NCBI RefSeq assembly: GCF_009759665.1
Contig: NZ_WQNE01000009.1
Location: 1-64,000, forward strand
Source of the DNA: Bradyrhizobium cajani
GTDB taxonomy: Bacteria; Pseudomonadota; Alphaproteobacteria; Rhizobiales; Xanthobacteraceae
Length of the DNA: 64,000 nt
Direction of reading: 5' to 3'
The position numbers were made by a program, and so were the translations under genes. Shown here piece after piece: positions 61,913 through 64,000 of the stretch. The notes under the pieces are model-generated. The model was given only the letters and a program-made list of their open reading frames with translations. It had not been told where the DNA came from and made no database searches. Every line of letters begins with the position of its first letter. The stretch's first letter is position 1.

Positions 61913-63664
61913 ATGGCACAGCAGCGGGTCGAACGCAGGCTTACAGCGATCCTTGCCGCCGATGTGGCTGGTTACAGCCGGCTCATGGGCATGGACGAAG
62001 CAGGGACAGCGCGCCGCTTGCGTGACCATCTAGCGGCGATACGGCCGATTGTCGCAAGGCATGACGGGCGGATTGTCAAGACCACGGGCGACGGCGTGCT
62101 CATCGAGTTCCCATCGGTGGTGGCAGCGGTCGAATGTGCGATCAAAGTGCAGAAGCTAATGGCCCGACGCAATGCCAAGCTGATCGCGGAACAGCGCGTG
62201 CTATACCGCATCGGCATCAATCTCGGCGAGGTGCTGGTCGAGGGCGATGACATTCTGGGCGATGGTGTCAATATCGCAGCGCGACTCGAAGGAATTGCCG
62301 AACCCGGCGGAATCTGCTTGTCGCGTTCCGCATACGAACAGGTCAAGAGTAAGATCGACACCCAGTACGCTGATATGGGTGAACAGCGCTTGAAAAACAT
62401 CGCTGACCCGTTGCAGGTATTTCGGATCAACGTCGGCTTGGCCGCTACCGCGTCCGCTCCGCCAACCCTGCCATTGCCGGACAGGCCGTCGATCGTGGTC
62501 CTGCCTTTCATGAACCTCAGCGACGATCCGGAGCACGCGTACTTCGCGGACGGCGTCACCGAGGATCTCACCACGGCGCTGTCCCGGCTTCGCTGGCTCT
62601 TTGTCATCGCCCGCAACTCGGCCTTTGTCTACAAAGACAAAGCCGTCGATGTGAGGACAATCGCCCGCGATCTCGGCGTACGCTATGCGCTGGAGGGCAG
62701 CGTACGCACCGCTGGCCAGCGCATCCGCATCACGGGTCAGCTCATCGACGGGGAGACGGCCAAGCACATCTGGGCGGAGAAATATGATCGTCAACTGCAC
62801 GACATCTTCACGGTCCAGGACGAGATCACGGAAAACATCGTTGCCGCGATCGAGCCGCACCTCTACGCCCAGGAGGGCTATCGTGCCGCCCGACAGCCGC
62901 CTGAAAGTGTCGATGTCTGGGGACTCGTGGTCCGCGCCATCGACCTCATTAACAAGTTTGGCCGCAAGCACAACGAAGAGGCACAACGCTTGCTGCGCCG
63001 CGCCATAGAGATTGACCCGAACTATGCGCGAGCGCACGCCACTCTCAGCTGGGCGATCTGGTGGGCCACGCTCTATTATTACGTTGAAGACCGCGCCGAG
63101 GGCTACAGGCAGAGCGCCTTGCACGCCCAGAAGGCATTGCGCCTCGACCAAAGCGAGCCCTGGGCCCACATGATGGTTGGCCTCAACTTGAGCACCTCCG
63201 GCCAACACCAGCGCGCGCTGGCCGAGCACCAGGCCGCCCTCAACCTCAATCCCAGCTTCGCGCTCGCGCACATGGCTTATGGCTGGGCGTTGCTGCGGGC
63301 CGGTCGCTTCGATGATGCGATCGCCGAAACTGCAAAAGCGCTTCGCATGAGCCCATTGGATTCCTTTTCCGGCCTTTACACCACGATCCACGGCTTGGCG
63401 TTGCTCGCGGCGCGGCGTTTCGCGGAGGCGCTGCCGTATGTGCGGGCATCGGTCGTCGCCGATGCCGAATTCGCTGGGCACTACAATGCGCTCATCAGCT
63501 GCTGCGGGCATCTCGGCCTGATCGAAGAGGCGGCGGAATTCACTGCCCGCCGCAACAAGGTCGGGCCACCGCTGAGGGTGAGCGTGCTGCGCAACAATCT
63601 GCGCGGCTTCGCTCATTGCGAGGTGTTCGCGGAGGGCTTGATCAAGGCCGGTATTCCCGAATAG
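61913..63664 (+). CDS. Class III adenylate/guanylate cyclase with TolB-like and TPR regions
   Basis: The 583-aa protein has an N-terminal cyclase domain (~1-180): metal Asp in 'LTAILAADVAGYSRLM' (~15-20), 'TTGDGVLIEFPSVVAAVECAI' (~58-78), and 'GVNIAARLEGIAEPGGICLS' with the transition-state Asn-x-x-x-Arg (~117-121). A TolB/FlgO-like segment follows (~195-325: 'IVVLPFMNLSDDPEHAYFADGVTEDLTTALSRL', '...YALEGSVRTAGQRIRITGQLIDGETAKHIW'). TPR repeats occupy the C-terminal part. No TM is evident, so it is cytoplasmic. Nucleotide specificity is undetermined. This architecture is abundant in Bradyrhizobium. Confidence 0.88.
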   Translation: MAQQRVERRLTAILAADVAGYSRLMGMDEAGTARRLRDHLAAIRPIVARHDGRIVKTTGDGVLIEFPSVVAAVECAIKVQKLMARRNAKLIAEQRVLYRIGINLGEVLVEGDDILGDGVNIAARLEGIAEPGGICLSRSAYEQVKSKIDTQYADMGEQRLKNIADPLQVFRINVGLAATASAPPTLPLPDRPSIVVLPFMNLSDDPEHAYFADGVTEDLTTALSRLRWLFVIARNSAFVYKDKAVDVRTIARDLGVRYALEGSVRTAGQRIRITGQLIDGETAKHIWAEKYDRQLHDIFTVQDEITENIVAAIEPHLYAQEGYRAARQPPESVDVWGLVVRAIDLINKFGRKHNEEAQRLLRRAIEIDPNYARAHATLSWAIWWATLYYYVEDRAEGYRQSALHAQKALRLDQSEPWAHMMVGLNLSTSGQHQRALAEHQAALNLNPSFALAHMAYGWALLRAGRFDDAIAETAKALRMSPLDSFSGLYTTIHGLALLAARRFAEALPYVRASVVADAEFAGHYNALISCCGHLGLIEEAAEFTARRNKVGPPLRVSVLRNNLRGFAHCEVFAEGLIKAGIPE

Positions 63665-63857
63665 GCGGCGTTCTTCAAGATATGGGGGCGAACCGGACAC
63701 CGAGCCGCGCCTGCCTTGACCGCCGCTTGTGACGCCCTTGGCAGACAACAAGCTATTGATCGACGACCGGTAATTTGAGGCCGGCCTGGCCATTACATTG
63801 TGCTATACTGATTTTGCGCCCGGCACGACCCTGTCTTCAGCCCGGAAGCGTTGCACC

Positions 63858-64000
63858 ATGACCGATTATCCTCATCCGGCATGGATCGACGGAGGCCGCT
63901 TCCGCGGTTCCCTCGACGATGTGATTATCATCCCGCTTGTTTGTGTTGCGCTCGTTGCAAACAAAATCCTGCATTTCATTATTTCCATTTTGATGCGGCT
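63858..64000 (+). CDS. Partial CDS at window edge, probable membrane protein
   Basis: The frame opens at ATG 63858 and is still open at position 64000. The visible product is 'MTDYPHPAWIDGGRFRGSLDDVIIIPLVCVALVANKILHFIISILMR', with a hydrophobic segment at ~23-45. The gene continues beyond the window, so no family can be assigned. It lies 193 nt after the cyclase gene. Confidence 0.5.
   Translation, partial: MTDYPHPAWIDGGRFRGSLDDVIIIPLVCVALVANKILHFIISILMR

Overview
The window looks like chromosomal DNA of a Bradyrhizobium-like alphaproteobacterium (Hyphomicrobiales). It is GC-rich and gene-dense. It carries a rhizobial-type glp operon (glpR, glpD and an ABC glycerol importer), many lineage-typical small DUF proteins, and several copies of mosaic palindromes that begin 'gtcattccgggg' or 'cgtcattgcgag'. 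This assignment rests on gene content and repeats only. No rRNA, tRNA, CRISPR array, phage or insertion sequence was recognised.

Layout. 0-6.2 kb: RND efflux pair, a TetR regulator and a flavin-reductase-like protein. 6.4-12.5 kb: a compact fatty-acid beta-oxidation operon (acyl-CoA dehydrogenase, thiolase, bifunctional hydratase/dehydrogenase, hotdog thioesterase). 12.6-14.5 kb: a less GC-rich accessory patch with an unrecognised exported helical protein, a small partner and a gene-poor gap containing an orphan terminator. 14.6-15.9 kb: an NTF2-like exported protein and a HAD phosphatase. 16.0-25.6 kb: the glycerol region, with glpR, then an inserted PIN/Phd toxin-antitoxin pair on the other strand, then glpD, two ABC ATPases, two permeases, a small membrane protein and a binding protein, closed by a strong terminator.

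25.7-32.4 kb (minus strand): an Old Yellow Enzyme, a DUF1993 protein, an MltB-type transglycosylase, and a polysaccharide synthase pair (membrane-fusion protein plus GT2 synthase with a C-terminal PilZ domain). 32.6-38.5 kb: HtpX, a TPR protein, small exported or basic proteins, a putative secreted zinc peptidase, and a RamB/ScfR-type regulator divergent from isocitrate lyase (38.7-40.3 kb). 40.4-47 kb: small proteins, a phosphoesterase, a Nudix hydrolase, an accessory glycan block (acyltransferase, polyprenyl-phosphate-type GT2, polytopic membrane protein) and a GNAT enzyme. 47-50.3 kb: a ZnuD-like TonB receptor and a DUF2946 protein behind a Zur-box-like palindrome. 50.4-57.3 kb: a four-gene MoxR/DUF58/BatA-like operon. 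57.6-60.6 kb: DUF1285, CoA-pyrophosphatase-type Nudix, DUF6111 and CCA-adding enzyme, with a small remnant. 60.6-64 kb: small proteins, a class III cyclase/TPR protein and a truncated gene at the window edge.

Points most worth following: the two glp ATPases carry complementary defects that should leave one working and one degenerate ATP site; the zinc-type operator with its receptor; the PilZ-bearing polysaccharide synthase; direct TTTACAAA repeats before the isocitrate lyase regulator; and the unrecognised two-gene accessory operon at 12.6-13.8 kb. None of these is proven to be a new system; they are the best candidates visible by reading.
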